Assembly (NCBI GenBank): GCA_011800805.1
Contig: MPNW01000061.1
Coordinates: 121,577 to 182,545, forward strand
DNA: 60,969 bases
Direction: 5' to 3'
DNA from: Hirudo medicinalis
Lineage: Eukaryota > Annelida > Clitellata > Hirudinida > Hirudinidae
Shown here: one piece after another, positions 1 through 10,236 of the stretch
How the letters are laid out: each line of letters opens with the position of its first letter
Numbering within the stretch: position 1 is the stretch's first letter
The notes under the pieces: model-generated
What the model was told of the DNA's origin: nothing
The model's input: only the letters and a program-made list of their open reading frames with translations
Databases searched by the model: none
Position numbers and translations under genes: made by a program

Positions 1-12
1 TCGTCGTCGTCG

Positions 13-71
<59 letters not shown>

Positions 72-125
72 GTCATCATCATCATCGTCATCGTCGTCGT
101 CGTCAATGTCATCATCATCATCGTC
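1..125. repeat. (TCA/TCG)n microsatellite
   Basis: The window opens inside an impure trinucleotide tract of TCA and TCG units. It is open in several frames but has no coding character. Confidence 0.9.
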
Positions 126-903
126 GAAATGTTTCCATGGCTAATCGATCGTCGGTGGACGTTGAAAATATTAGACAGTGTCATGTTTTGATTGGTTGAT
201 TGAAAGTTTGAATATTCATAAATAACGTAAACAGCGCAAATGTTGATGATACTCAAGAAATACGTAAACATAAATAATGGACTGCTTCAGTTTTAACTTC
301 AATTCAAGTCCTCAGTTTGAATTGTAATCTCAGAGAATACTGGAATTAGTTTGTTAACAAAATTTAATATTTATACTTAATTTGTTTCAGTCTCCAATTC
401 AAAACCTGAGCACAGAAAAGACTTTCGTATTGGCGTCATCTTTTCTAAAGAGCTGTCATAATTCTACATCCCACCGTCGTCATCATCTTCGCCATGACCA
501 TCACCATCGCCGTTATCCTCATCGTCGTCATCATCTTCAGCATCATCCTCACCATCATCCTCATCTTCGTCATCATCGTCATCATCATCATCATCATCCA
601 ATGTCAAATAAAATTTACGCCATCGATATTTTTACTTTTTTTTTTTAACTCGGATCGTCATTCGCGTCAATCGAATGCTCACAACCAATCAAAATCCTTC
701 ATCAATCACCAGGGACAGTGGCATCTCGTGGCAACAGGAAAACCACTTTTCTAGCGCTTCATTTCTTCTGCGATCGATGACGCAATAAAAATGGATAGCA
801 ATTGAATATTGGTTAATTGAAGAATTGGAGTTGAATCATAATATGCCAATAAAGAATAAACACATTTGATTGATAAACAATTGTTACATAACAACGGTTG
901 CAT
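126..903. other. Intergenic, with a second TCA/CAT-rich patch
   Basis: No convincing gene is present. A TCA/CAT/CGT-rich patch at about 470-600 gives His-rich and Ile-rich frames that are microsatellite translations. The rest is AT-rich unique sequence. Confidence 0.6.
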
Positions 904-1158
904 TGCTGTGTGTTTCAATGCGATGGTGAATACATTCGTTTCTACCATTGATATGTGATGGTGCTAATGTTGTTAATGGCAATGACAACGATGACAACGA
1001 CGACGATGATGATGATGATGATGATGATGANTGCTGTGTGTTTCAATGCGATGGTGAATACATTCGTTTCTACCATTGATATGTGATGGTGCTAATGTTG
1101 TTAATGGCAATGACAACGATGACAACGACGACGATGATGATGATGATGATGATGATGA
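904..1158. repeat. Identical ~127-bp copies flanking an N: unmerged contig overlap
   Basis: Sequence 904-1030 (TGCTGTGTGTTTCAATGCGA onward, ending in a GAT tract) recurs base for base at 1032-1158, directly after the single N at 1031. Perfect identity abutting a gap character is the signature of two contig ends that overlap but were not merged. A real tandem duplication is possible but less likely. Confidence 0.75.
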
Positions 1159-1218
1159 CCATGACCATGACGATGACGATAACGATGAAGACGACGATGA
1201 CGATAACGATGAAGACGA

Positions 1219-1252
<34 letters not shown>

Positions 1253-1262
1253 GATGATGGTG
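1110..1262. repeat. (GAT/GAC)n microsatellite with a GGT stretch
   Basis: Impure GAT/GAC units run into GGT units at about 1237-1262. The poly-Asp, poly-Met and poly-Ser frames across it are repeat artefacts. Confidence 0.9.
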
Positions 1263-1482
1263 GTGAACTTGAGAACTTTCTGGAAGATCTGATCGTTATT
1301 ATCTCAGTCCAGCGATCAACCCAGCCAAGCGATGGACTATGAATCATCCGGGACTTGATTACTGGCTGATTATAATAATCCATGATAGTTATTGTTGAAT
1401 ATTAGTGAAGCTTGTGATTTAAATAAAAATAATGCACGATTATGTCTATCTACGCAATATTAATATGGAATGTATGTATATT

Positions 1483-1535
1483 CTAACAACAACAACAACA
1501 ACAACAACGACGACGACGACAACAACAACAATATT
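1483..1535. repeat. (CAA/CGA)n microsatellite
   Basis: Short run of CAA units interrupted by CGA units. No gene is seen from here to the AAT tract at 1903. Confidence 0.85.
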
Positions 1536-1902
1536 AATAAAGCAGATGGTAAATAAATGTATTATTAAATTATGAAGAACATGTGGATATCCCATGCAAA
1601 CACTTTCCATCGACGTTGATGCTCTTCGCTTAAAAATTACAAAATTGCTATAATTTGAAATTCCTTTAAAATTCTTTTGAGTTATAAATATTTATTTAAC
1701 AGTTTATTGATTAATATAATTAATATGGAATAAATGATAATTACGAAGTAAATAATAATAATAATTAAAGCGTGGAAGCACATGACGAGTTAGTCTAAAG
1801 TAGGTTTATCCTTCATTTTCTGTCGGATAAAGAGAGTTTATCTCGAATTAACAGGCGAAAGTTCTTAGGGAAATATCTAAAGGGTCTTATCTTATGAAAT
1901 AT

Positions 1903-2063
1903 TTAATAATAATAATAATAACAATAATAATAATAATAATAATAATAACAATAATAATAATAATAATAACATTAATAATAATAATAACAATAATAGTAAT
2001 AATAACAACAATAATAATAATAACAATGATAATAATAGCAACAATAATAACAATGTAGTTAAT
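1903..2063. repeat. (AAT)n microsatellite
   Basis: Long AAT tract with occasional AAC and AGT units. The poly-Leu frame on the minus strand is an artefact. Confidence 0.9.
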
Positions 2064-2429
2064 GGTAGTAATTTTAAAAAATTAACATTCAATCATTAAA
2101 TTGATGTTTATTCGTGTAATATTTAAAATATTTAAGAAAATATCATGCCATTCTGGATTTACTTTTAATTTTTAAGTAATGTGTCAAATGGTATTTTGTA
2201 AATTTTAAAACTTTTTGATTAATAAAGTTGTAAATCATTACAATTAATTCAATCATTTAAAACCACAATGTGAATTATTTAAATAAAGTTTCAAGCAAAG
2301 TCTCTATGAAAATATTTTCTATCTTAATCTCGAAAATGAAACCAGGGTGTCATCGTAAAGAAAGTACTTTCGCTTGCCTTTTCGGAGGCAAATTATGTGA
2401 CGTTAGAAAAGAGGAAGTTGTATGCTCAA

Positions 2430-2808
2430 TATAAGGTCCATCCAAGATGTTGATGTTGTTGTTCGATAAAAGATGCATCCAAGATGTTGATGTTGTTGTT
2501 CAACAAAGGATGCATGCAAGATGTTGATGTTGTTCAACAAAGGATGCATCCAAGATGTTGATGTTGTTCAACAAAGGATGCATCCAAGATGTTGATGTTG
2601 TTGTTCAACAAAGGATGCATCCAAGATGTTGATGTTGTTGTTCAATAAAAGATGCATCCAAGATGTTGATGTTGTTGTTCAACAAAGGATGCATCCAAGA
2701 TCTTGATGTTATTGTTCAATAAAAGATGCATCCAAGATGTTGATGTTGTTGTTCAACAAAGGATGCATCCAAGATGTTGATGTTGTTGTTCAATAAAAGA
2801 TGCATCTC
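2430..2808. repeat. Minisatellite, 33-39 bp unit, about ten copies
   Basis: Units begin CCAAGATGTTGATGTTGTTG and end in a TTCAACAAAGG or TTCAATAAAAG variant plus ATGCAT. Lengths step by 3 bp through gain or loss of a GTT, and the two end variants partly alternate, so the array grew by slippage and unequal exchange. The units are direct with no unique spacers, so this is not a CRISPR array. Confidence 0.9.
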
Positions 2809-3348
2809 AGAAATGCAGACGATTTGCTCTCCTTCAGCGACGTGACCAACATAAAGAAGTCCTTTTTGTGCGCAAAGTTTCGTGGTCGCAGGTGCACGAT
2901 TGAAAGTTTATCAATGCGAGGATATGACGTGCGACTTTAATTCTGATCAAGAAGTTCGGATGCATTGAAGGTTGAAGTGGTTGAAACATCCAGATTGATT
3001 TGATTTTAAAGCTGGATTGATTGCTTGGAAGGCAGTTTGAATTGGAACTTGAAATCCCTCTCGAGTGCGGATTTTCACGACGCAGGAACCCTTAAATTTG
3101 TATTTAAGAAGAATAAAATTTTATAATTCATATTGTTTTCTTAATGAAACGTACGAACATATGCTGCGAGTTTATTAACTGAGATAAATGAAAATCAAGA
3201 AAAATTATATTTTTGTGTTGCAATAATAATAATAATAATAATAAGCTAATAATATTTATCATTACTATTGGCATTAGTTGTTAAAATTTATGCCATCAAA
3301 GACGAACATTTAAGTTGAAGAACACTCGGATGATATCTTATCATGTGT

Positions 3349-3370
3349 TATCTTATCATGTGATAAGATA
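3349..3370. other. 22-bp palindrome with 2-nt loop
   Basis: TATCTTATCA-TG-TGATAAGATA is a perfect 10-bp inverted repeat around a TG loop. A partial copy of the left arm lies just upstream at 3331-3345. It could form a hairpin or cruciform and contains GATAAG motifs on both strands. No function is assigned. Confidence 0.6.
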
Positions 3371-3714
3371 TCATATGTTATCATTTTAAAGAATTTAAAA
3401 CTAATGTTGCTCTGGGAATTTCTTTAAAATTCTCTTGTTTGAGCTCATTGAGTGACACAAAGTGTTAAAACAGTTTCGATTCCACAAGTTATTGGAGTTC
3501 ATGCAAAGGATATTATAACGGATGTTATAAGGCCTCACATATTACTTGTGTGTAAGTATTACATGTAAGCCTCACATGTTTGAAAAACACGAATTCTTTA
3601 ACTCGTTAATTAGCAACAAAATATTTAAATAAAACCAATTTAATTTGTTGAAAAGAAATTTTCTGTCAACATTTTTTGGAGGACTTAAATTGCAATCAGT
3701 AATTTGATTCTTTC

Positions 3715-3965
3715 AGTAAATGTAATATTTGCAATAATATCTGTGATAACGTGTTTAATAATATTTGCAATAATATCTGTGATAACGTGTTTAATAATAT
3801 TTGCAATAATATCTGTGATAACGTGTTTAATAATATTTGCAATAATATCTGTGATAACGTGTTTAATAATATTTATAATAATATCTGTGATAACGTGTTT
3901 AATAATATTTATAATAATATCTGTGATAACGTGTTTAATAATATTTGTAATAATATGTGTGATAC
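3715..3965. repeat. Minisatellite, 36-bp unit, about seven copies
   Basis: The unit runs AATAATATTTGCAATAATAT then CTGTGATAACGTGTTT. Because 36 is divisible by three and the unit lacks stops in several frames, long periodic reading frames open on both strands. These translate to simple 12-residue repeats and are not taken as genes. Confidence 0.92.
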
Positions 3966-4443
3966 TCTGCTTGTAATAATGCTTTATAATGCATGTCTTT
4001 TTGAAGAAAAGTTGAAGTGGAAGTTTCAAACAGTCCGCCATTGTTTAATTAAAATTCTTTCAACGATTTTATTCGAAGGTTCTTTTGAATTTTTGTTTTA
4101 AATTGGAAATTGATGAATTAAAATGCAGAATTAACTCAAAAATCCAAATGTACACTTCCAGCGTCTCCTGCTCCAAACTTAACATTTTTATGTCAATTGG
4201 AAAAATTGCCACACCTGGTGTTTAAAAATCCGTTTTGAGTTTTCAACTTTGTTTATTTTAAAAGTTATTCCGTTAAGTTATTCATAAGTTAAGTTAATAA
4301 TATTAATAACCGTTCAGTTATTTATTTGATTAAACATTGCATGTGATCTTTCACACAAAGCAGTAACCAACAATCTTTTAATGTAAATTCATGAAGGATA
4401 CCACATAAAATAATAACCTCCAAATAAACGAAATTCTGAAACG

Positions 4444-4601
4444 GATTATTTCATATTTATATTTATTAGTGATTAATTCCAGTGATTATTTGATATTTGT
4501 ATTTATTAGTGATTAATTCCAGTGATTATTTGATATTTGTATTTATTAGTGATTAATTCCAGTGATTATTTGATATTTATATTTATTAGTGATTAATTCC
4601 A
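4444..4601. repeat. Minisatellite, 40-bp unit, four copies
   Basis: Four nearly identical units of GATTATTTGATATTTGTATT plus a 20-bp remainder ending ATTAATTCCAGT, with single-base differences. Confidence 0.9.
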
Positions 4602-6362
4602 CCCAATAAATAAAACTGTCACAAATGTAAACATAAGCCTCGTCCACCTCAACCGCCAATTTAACAAATCAACAAAATGTTTGATTTCTAACAACATAAA
4701 GCAATCAAGTTCACATCAACATTTCAACATGTTGGATGCTTCCTGGCCTCAGGACATGCAATGCTTAGGACCCCCTCTTAATTAGCGACTGTAATTTGTG
4801 GCTTGAAAAGTGAGATGATGCAGATGATAGAGACATTCTGTTGATTTCAAAGTTACTTTGGAGATAAGAAGTTGAAGATGTTGATAGAAATTAGTTTGGA
4901 ATTTTCCGCTACATGCACGTTAAATGTTAGTCGATTATTGACCGGCCAACCAGTCGAATCGTTAAATAATTGATTATTCTGCCAACCCCAAAGACTCAAT
5001 CGATGTTTTGGTCGATGATTTAGGAAAAGAATATTTTCCTCTTTTGATGCTGCAAACGTTTCTGAAACTGAAAGAAATTGTGGCCAATTTTGCCTTGTTT
5101 ACTCCGACCAACCGACCAAGTCTTCCAATCCACTGAAACGAGCCTCGTTGCAGTTCTATTGAACGTCTTTGGAGCTGCTCCTCTCGAGTTGTGGATGGAG
5201 TGAATGGTCAACAAATAAATGAGGACTTGCGTCGGCAGGAATTTATCCTGCTTATTAACCATTCATTGCTGCACTTTATGATCCTTCTTTTGCTTTTTGT
5301 TCGTTTGTTAAAAACGTTTCCGAAAATTTAAAACAAAATCCGAAAATATCCGAAACTTTTGGGAGGGGAATCTCCAGATTATTCTAGAATGTTCTCAAAG
5401 GGACACATGCTGCTCATGCATCCAGCTAATTTAAGAGCAATCGAAGGTAGTTCCATATTTTTTCCTCTCGAAATGATGAGATGCGACGATGCGGAAGAAT
5501 ATCCTCGTTGAGTTGTGGCGTTCCGAGCAGACGAGGCTTGTCTGAGAAACGAGCCTTGGCTGTTCATCTCATGATAGGACTATCGTCATCATCACCATTA
5601 ACATCATCATCATCATCACCATTAACACTTTCATCATCATTATCGACAAAAGGCTCTTCCATCTCTTTTTTACCGCCCAAAGCAGAGAACCTGATATGAA
5701 AGTTCGTTCAACCCTCCAACGACCATTTTCAGAATTTAGTAATTTATTCCATCTTTTTTCTTTTATTCCGCAACCGAGATGTTCTCGAAATCACCTGAGA
5801 ATTTGTTCAAAATTGCTGAATCCCTCCCCACGAAAGTGATGTTTTGATTTTAAAGAGAGGAATCTTTGTTCGTTTCACATTGTGTTAGTAGTGGCATTAC
5901 AAGGTTAATGCTAATGGCACCTTCTTAACTATTAAACAAATAATGCTGATATTTTTATTAAATTTAAACGTTTACTTTTTTATCTCTTATTCTGTTCCCT
6001 TTTTTTTTTGCCAACCTTTTCAAACCAAACAAAAACCTGCCTGGATATAAAATCCGGGCGTCCTGAATTCAGTAATGTGGGTCTTCAAAAGCCATTTGAT
6101 CTCGGAACCAGGGGCTCAATTCGGTCGCACAGGAGCTTTACGGATAGATGGACGTCTGATTAAATATTGCTTCCCGGATGCACGGGCAGAAATCAAATTG
6201 ATGAAGAGCTGCTGAGCGGTCGAGGTTCAAATCCTGCAAGAGGTCAGAATCCTGTTTCAGCCTCGTGATGGAGGAGCTGCGTAAGAATCTCAGACAAGGG
6301 GTTGCATTACATTGTCATCACTGGATTTTGTAAAATAAGTTGAAAGGGTTGAAATAAATGAG
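4602..6362. other. No recognisable gene
   Basis: AT-rich sequence with short frames only. A TCA-rich patch lies at 5583-5645. At about 6212-6226 there is a pol III box-B-like GAGGTTCAAATCCTG, but I find no matching box A or tRNA-like fold. Confidence 0.5.
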
Positions 6363-6505
6363 GTTCACCCTCTTCAATCCAGACGCACTGACCTCATTGT
6401 TGGACATTCATTCCAGGGTGTCGTGCCTGGCAGCATCATGATCTCTCAAAGTAATTAGAATTTCAAGCAAATTAATTGAGGTTTCAAGTTAATTAGGTAA
6501 ATCCT
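6363..6505. repeat. Left arm of a diverged long inverted repeat
   Basis: This segment matches the reverse complement of 7803-7920. Shared blocks include GGGTGTCGTGCCT, ATGATCTCTCA, GTAATTAGAATTTCAA and TTGAGGTTT. Identity looks high in the core, and about 30 bp is missing from the right arm. The arms are about 1.3 kb apart. This could be ends of an old DNA element or two opposed copies of one dispersed repeat. Confidence 0.65.
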
Positions 6506-6589
6506 CGCTTTTTGTTGAAATAAAAAAAGTTCCCATATGTACACAGGCATGTTGTAGACCAAAACAAAAGATCATCTTCATACATAATC

Positions 6590-6662
6590 CTAAACGATAT
6601 AATACTAATAGTTAATTTATAATGCGCCATTTGCATAGCGTCAGAGGCGCCTAAAATATGAA
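6590..6662 (-). mobile_element. Orphan 3' tail of the resident LINE family
   Basis: On the minus strand the sequence GGCGCCTCTGACGCTATGCA followed by AATGGCGCATTATAAATTAAC matches the 3' end of the LINE remnant near 46.15 kb. It is a heavily 5'-truncated insertion of a few tens of bases. Confidence 0.7.
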
Positions 6663-7620
6663 TATGATTGCCATATTGTCTTTTCGTCAATTTTTTTTCA
6701 TAAGAAAATGTACGCAAGATGGTCGCGAGTTGGTAAAAATTATTACAAATTCCTGACGTCCTGTGACTGGCGATCAACGTCGACAAGTTGAAAAAGTCTG
6801 CGTCAAAGTCAAACTAAGATCATCCTTTAAAAAAACACATCAAAGAAAGCTTTGAATTGTAATTTGACAAACTTGTGTCTTTCATCTGCTTTTATTTGCA
6901 TTCTCGAATACAAGAGTGAAATAATTTTGCTTTAAACTCAATCAAATAAATGCATATAAGACTTAAAACAAGGTAATAAATATAATAATAATAATTTGTG
7001 ATTGAACAACAAAAGTCACGAGAGAAAAATAAAGCATTTGTTCGAGACCGTGAAATGGGGAAATGGTGAAATGGACAGTTTGAAGAACCAACTTAAATTC
7101 AATTGCGCTCAGAGAAATTGACCAAAAACGGAAAATACTGTCTGATGGATTTTGTCGGATGTCAAACGTGTTCATCCATCAAGAGATCGCTTAAGGAAAA
7201 TTGTTTTTATTTTTCATAATTTCAAATTATGAACCTTTCTTTGTAAGTCGCCTGATGACGCAATACTAAATAGGTATTGTTGGCAACATAGGTTGAATAT
7301 CTTCTTAGCTATCTAGCTAACAAGAGTAACCTAACGTGAGATGTACCATCTCAGAGGTGAAAGTTCAAAGTTCAGGGATGAGTTGGAGTTTAGGCTGTCC
7401 TTTTAAATTACCTCCGACATCATGGAACTTCATTTTGAGTAAATTTTTTAGAGAAAAAATAAGCAAAAAATTGCGGGAATTTCCGGAACTGTAGAAACAG
7501 AACTTGTGGATTTAAGACATTAATTTCGAGTTTCATTCGGAAAGGAAACTCGCAAGCGTCCGACAATGTTGCACTGAGAAGTTAACATTCCATGCAACTG
7601 TTTTGTTGTTGCAAAATGCT

Positions 7621-7650
7621 TTATCGTTTTTTTTTTGGGGGGGGGGGTTA
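7621..7650. repeat. Homopolymer run T then G
   Basis: About ten T then nine G residues in a row, a site where base-call length errors are likely. Confidence 0.8.
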
Positions 7651-7802
7651 GTTGAAATTCAAATCTGCTGAACGAATGAAAATTAATGCCTCCAAATGCA
7701 TGTTTTCGTTTGGAATTTTTTGGACAGTTTCAACTTCATCTACTTTTAAATGAAATCATTGAAATCTCTTTGACATTTGAAATTAAAGTTGTAATTGGTT
7801 GA

Positions 7803-7920
7803 CGCGGGATTCAAATAATTGACTTCAAACCTCAATGAATTTGTTTGAAATTCTAATTACTCTGAGAGATCATGCTGCTTCGAGGCACGACACCCTGAGT
7901 CAGGATGGAAGAGGATGAAC
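7803..7920. repeat. Right arm of a diverged long inverted repeat
   Basis: Reverse-complement partner of 6363-6505 (see that entry). Homology fades beyond the CGCGGGATT end at 7803. Confidence 0.65.
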
Positions 7921-7954
7921 GTTGGATTCAAATCTTCGGATTCAAATCAACGGA

Positions 7955-8172
7955 GTGATATGTAAATCTAGTTCATTCGTATAGCGCCATAAAAATAATG
8001 AGAGGCGCTACTTGTTAACCATTTATGTAGCGCTCCTTCCAAGGGCGCTTGCGGCAATGCAGGCTGGGTTTCGAACACGACACGCTACGACTGTTGCCAT
8101 TACCGTCGTATGCAGGAACGTAACCTACCCGGCCAACCTGCACGCCAGGTCAATCATATCAGTCAATTTGTG
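7955..8172 (-). mobile_element. tRNA-derived SINE, copy 1
   Basis: Read on the minus strand it has a tRNA-like head with a box-A-like GTTGGCCGGGTAGG and a box B GTGTTCGAAACCC. A body with GCAAGCGCCCTTGG follows, then a tail GCGCCTCTC...GGCGCTATACGAATGAACTA. The same order occurs in the copies at 31.47 kb and 59.78 kb. It is non-coding and needs polymerase III plus LINE enzymes supplied in trans. Confidence 0.82.
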
Positions 8173-8617
8173 ATGAGAAAGCAACAAATGCACAACATCG
8201 TCAAACAACGTTGCTTCATCTTCCACGTTTATTCATTCCTGGCTTTTTTGATTCTTTAACATTCACCTTTCAAGAACTTCACTAAGTACCGATATTATAA
8301 ATATTTTTTCACATTCATGACGCATCAAGGAGTCGAGGTTTAAATGAATTAATTCGTAATTATTAACTTATTTATCTTAAATAGATAACCACAACCATGC
8401 AATGCAGTAATATCTCCTTCACAATTAATAGTCGCAGTGAAAAGAAAGGTTTTGATTGATTGGAAGGTTAACGATTGTACGTGAACACGATGTTGAAGCC
8501 ACACAGAAAGGCATGTGTTTCGTGTGTGGCTTTTTCTCGACGCAATTTTTCATTCTCTTCGTGTGCAAATAACTTGACCTGCTTCTGTCTCACAGCATTA
8601 ATAATTTTAACTGCCAT

Positions 8618-8735
8618 GTAATAATAATAATAATACCAGCAATAATAATAATAATAACAGCAATAATAATAATAATAATAATAATAAATTGATGCGGCAC
8701 AAAATGCATGGCGTCAGAGGTTCTCTCAGTTTATT
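8618..8735 (-). mobile_element. LINE or SINE 3' tail fused to an (ATT)n tract
   Basis: On the minus strand ACCTCTGACGCCATGCATTT resembles the shared LINE/SINE tail and runs directly into (TTA)n at 8618-8690. This fits a truncated insertion whose 3' repeat expanded into a microsatellite. Confidence 0.55.
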
Positions 8736-9020
8736 CGTAGTTTTCATGTTGAGACGAAATATAATTATAAGGTTAACAATGACTAAAATACAATTGTGAG
8801 TGTTTGTATTATTATTATAATTACAATTCTTATTATTATTACTGTTGTTATCTTTACCATTGTAAATACCATTTCCATTACCCTTTAATAATTAATTATT
8901 ATTATTATTATTATTGAAGATGTGCACCTTCATGACAATGGGGGATGCTGAAGGTTTCCTACACTGGTTTCTTTAAACCGCCCACCTAGAATTTACAGAT
9001 TCTCGTATCCTGAGAAATAA

Positions 9021-9204
9021 CAATTCTTTTCCAAACTTTCCTCTAAACTTCCAATCAATTTGTTTTAGGACGCATTTCTTTAAAAAGAGCGTCGAACGAC
9101 TGAGAAGAGCAACGTCGACAATTTGCAGGGAAATGAAAAAATATGGGCCTCCCAACATCGGAAAGGATGAAATGGCCAAAGCGAAACCGCAGGAAATTTG
9201 AACC
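9021..9204 (+). CDS. Possible exon or gene fragment, unknown
   Basis: A plus-strand frame is open here and ends at a TGA near 9200. A TTGTTTTAG acceptor-like site sits inside at about 9060-9069. The translation is basic and mixed (KKSVERLRRATSTICREMKK region), not low complexity. It lies upstream of the channel-subunit exon at 10237, but no splice link can be shown. It could be a chance frame. Confidence 0.25.
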
Positions 9205-9297
9205 AATTTCCTTTTAGATAAAAAAAAGGCGAATAAACATTTAAAGAAATGAAATTAAATTACTAAAATTTAAACTCTAAAATACCAAATATTTCAG

Positions 9298-9392
9298 ATA
9301 ATTGCGTTTATGTGGCAGATTGCAGAAGTAGCCGAGTCCCGAGTCACTTATCCGAATTTGTAAAACGTTGGAAAGAAACAGGAAACGAATGA
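9298..9392 (+). pseudogene. Possible second BK-beta/TipE-like exon, truncated
   Basis: After a TATTTCAG acceptor, the frame NCVYVADCRSSR...FVKRW has the same spacing of cysteines, Arg run, aromatic residue and Trp as the start of the channel-subunit exon at 10237 (CSFSVCHRSRDEN...FAEKW). It stops at a TGA after 31 codons, before the second cysteine pair and membrane segment would appear. It may be a dead duplicate exon, an exon of a neighbouring paralogue, or coincidence. Confidence 0.3.
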
Positions 9393-10236
9393 AAAAGGTG
9401 TGTGACTGAATAGGCCTTCCACGGGATTGAAGAAAGATGGATGCAAAGTGTGGCCAGAATAATGGCGAGATTAGAACTGCACTAGAAAAGAATTTCAAGA
9501 AGAATCAAGGAGAGAGTTTCAGTTTTTAGAATAAGTTTATTTAAATATTTTAATTCTGTTTGAATAGTATGGCCTCACTTTGATTCATATTTCGAAAGGA
9601 TTAGTTTTCTGTCAACCTTCAGTGACTTTTTATAGAGCAGACTTTCGTTTATAAGTACATCCGTACTTGTGGATTTACCGACTAAAATGACAAAAACATG
9701 ACATTCTGTCCTTTAATTTTTGTTTTAGAAAAAAACAATGTTCAAGTCACGGTAATTCTCGTCGTAGCCTTTACTTCCTTTCACGTCAGAAAGTTTAAAC
9801 TTATGAAAAGTTCCACAAGAACAAATCAAATATAAACAAAGAAAAATAAGGCAAACTACGATGTCAGCAATTGGAGAGTGTTAGAAATAAGACGCACTCA
9901 CAAAATTGTTACGCAGTTGGAAGTTGAGGTTTAATACTTATTTTCAGTCTAAGTATCTCCACAAATTGCCTGCTATAACTTCTGCACACATTCTGTCTAT
10001 CTGCCGAATGTTTTGTAACCCAAAACAATTGTTGATATTTCATGATAAATTACTTTCTTTCAAATCATTTATAATTCAGTCTTCTTAAACCTTAATGAAC
10101 AACATTTATAGGGTATTATCCATACTTGCGATGTTTTATTGAAATACATCAGTTAACGTGAAACACTTAGGTAAGTAAATATTTCAAGATTTTAAAATTC
10201 CCAACTGAACATGACAGGAAGTTATTTTTCTTCCAG

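Noticed and set aside
382..754. His-rich and Ile-rich reading frames
   Set aside because: They are translations of an impure TCA/CAT microsatellite, with no splice or homology support.
973..1383. Poly-Ser, poly-Asp and poly-Met frames
   Set aside because: They run through a GAT/GAC tract and across an assembly N.
1892..2092. Poly-Leu frame on the minus strand
   Set aside because: It is an (AAT)n tract read in one frame.
2430..2808. Regular direct repeats resembling a CRISPR array
   Set aside because: Units are contiguous with no unique spacers, lengths vary by 3 bp, and the genome is animal; this is a minisatellite.
3685..4101. Frames of 90-118 codons on both strands with a 12-residue periodicity
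   Set aside because: They come from the 36-bp satellite, with no start context, domain or splice evidence.
6205..6235. Box-B-like GAGGTTCAAATCCTG as a tRNA or SINE
   Set aside because: No box A at the right distance, no tRNA fold and no shared SINE body or tail.
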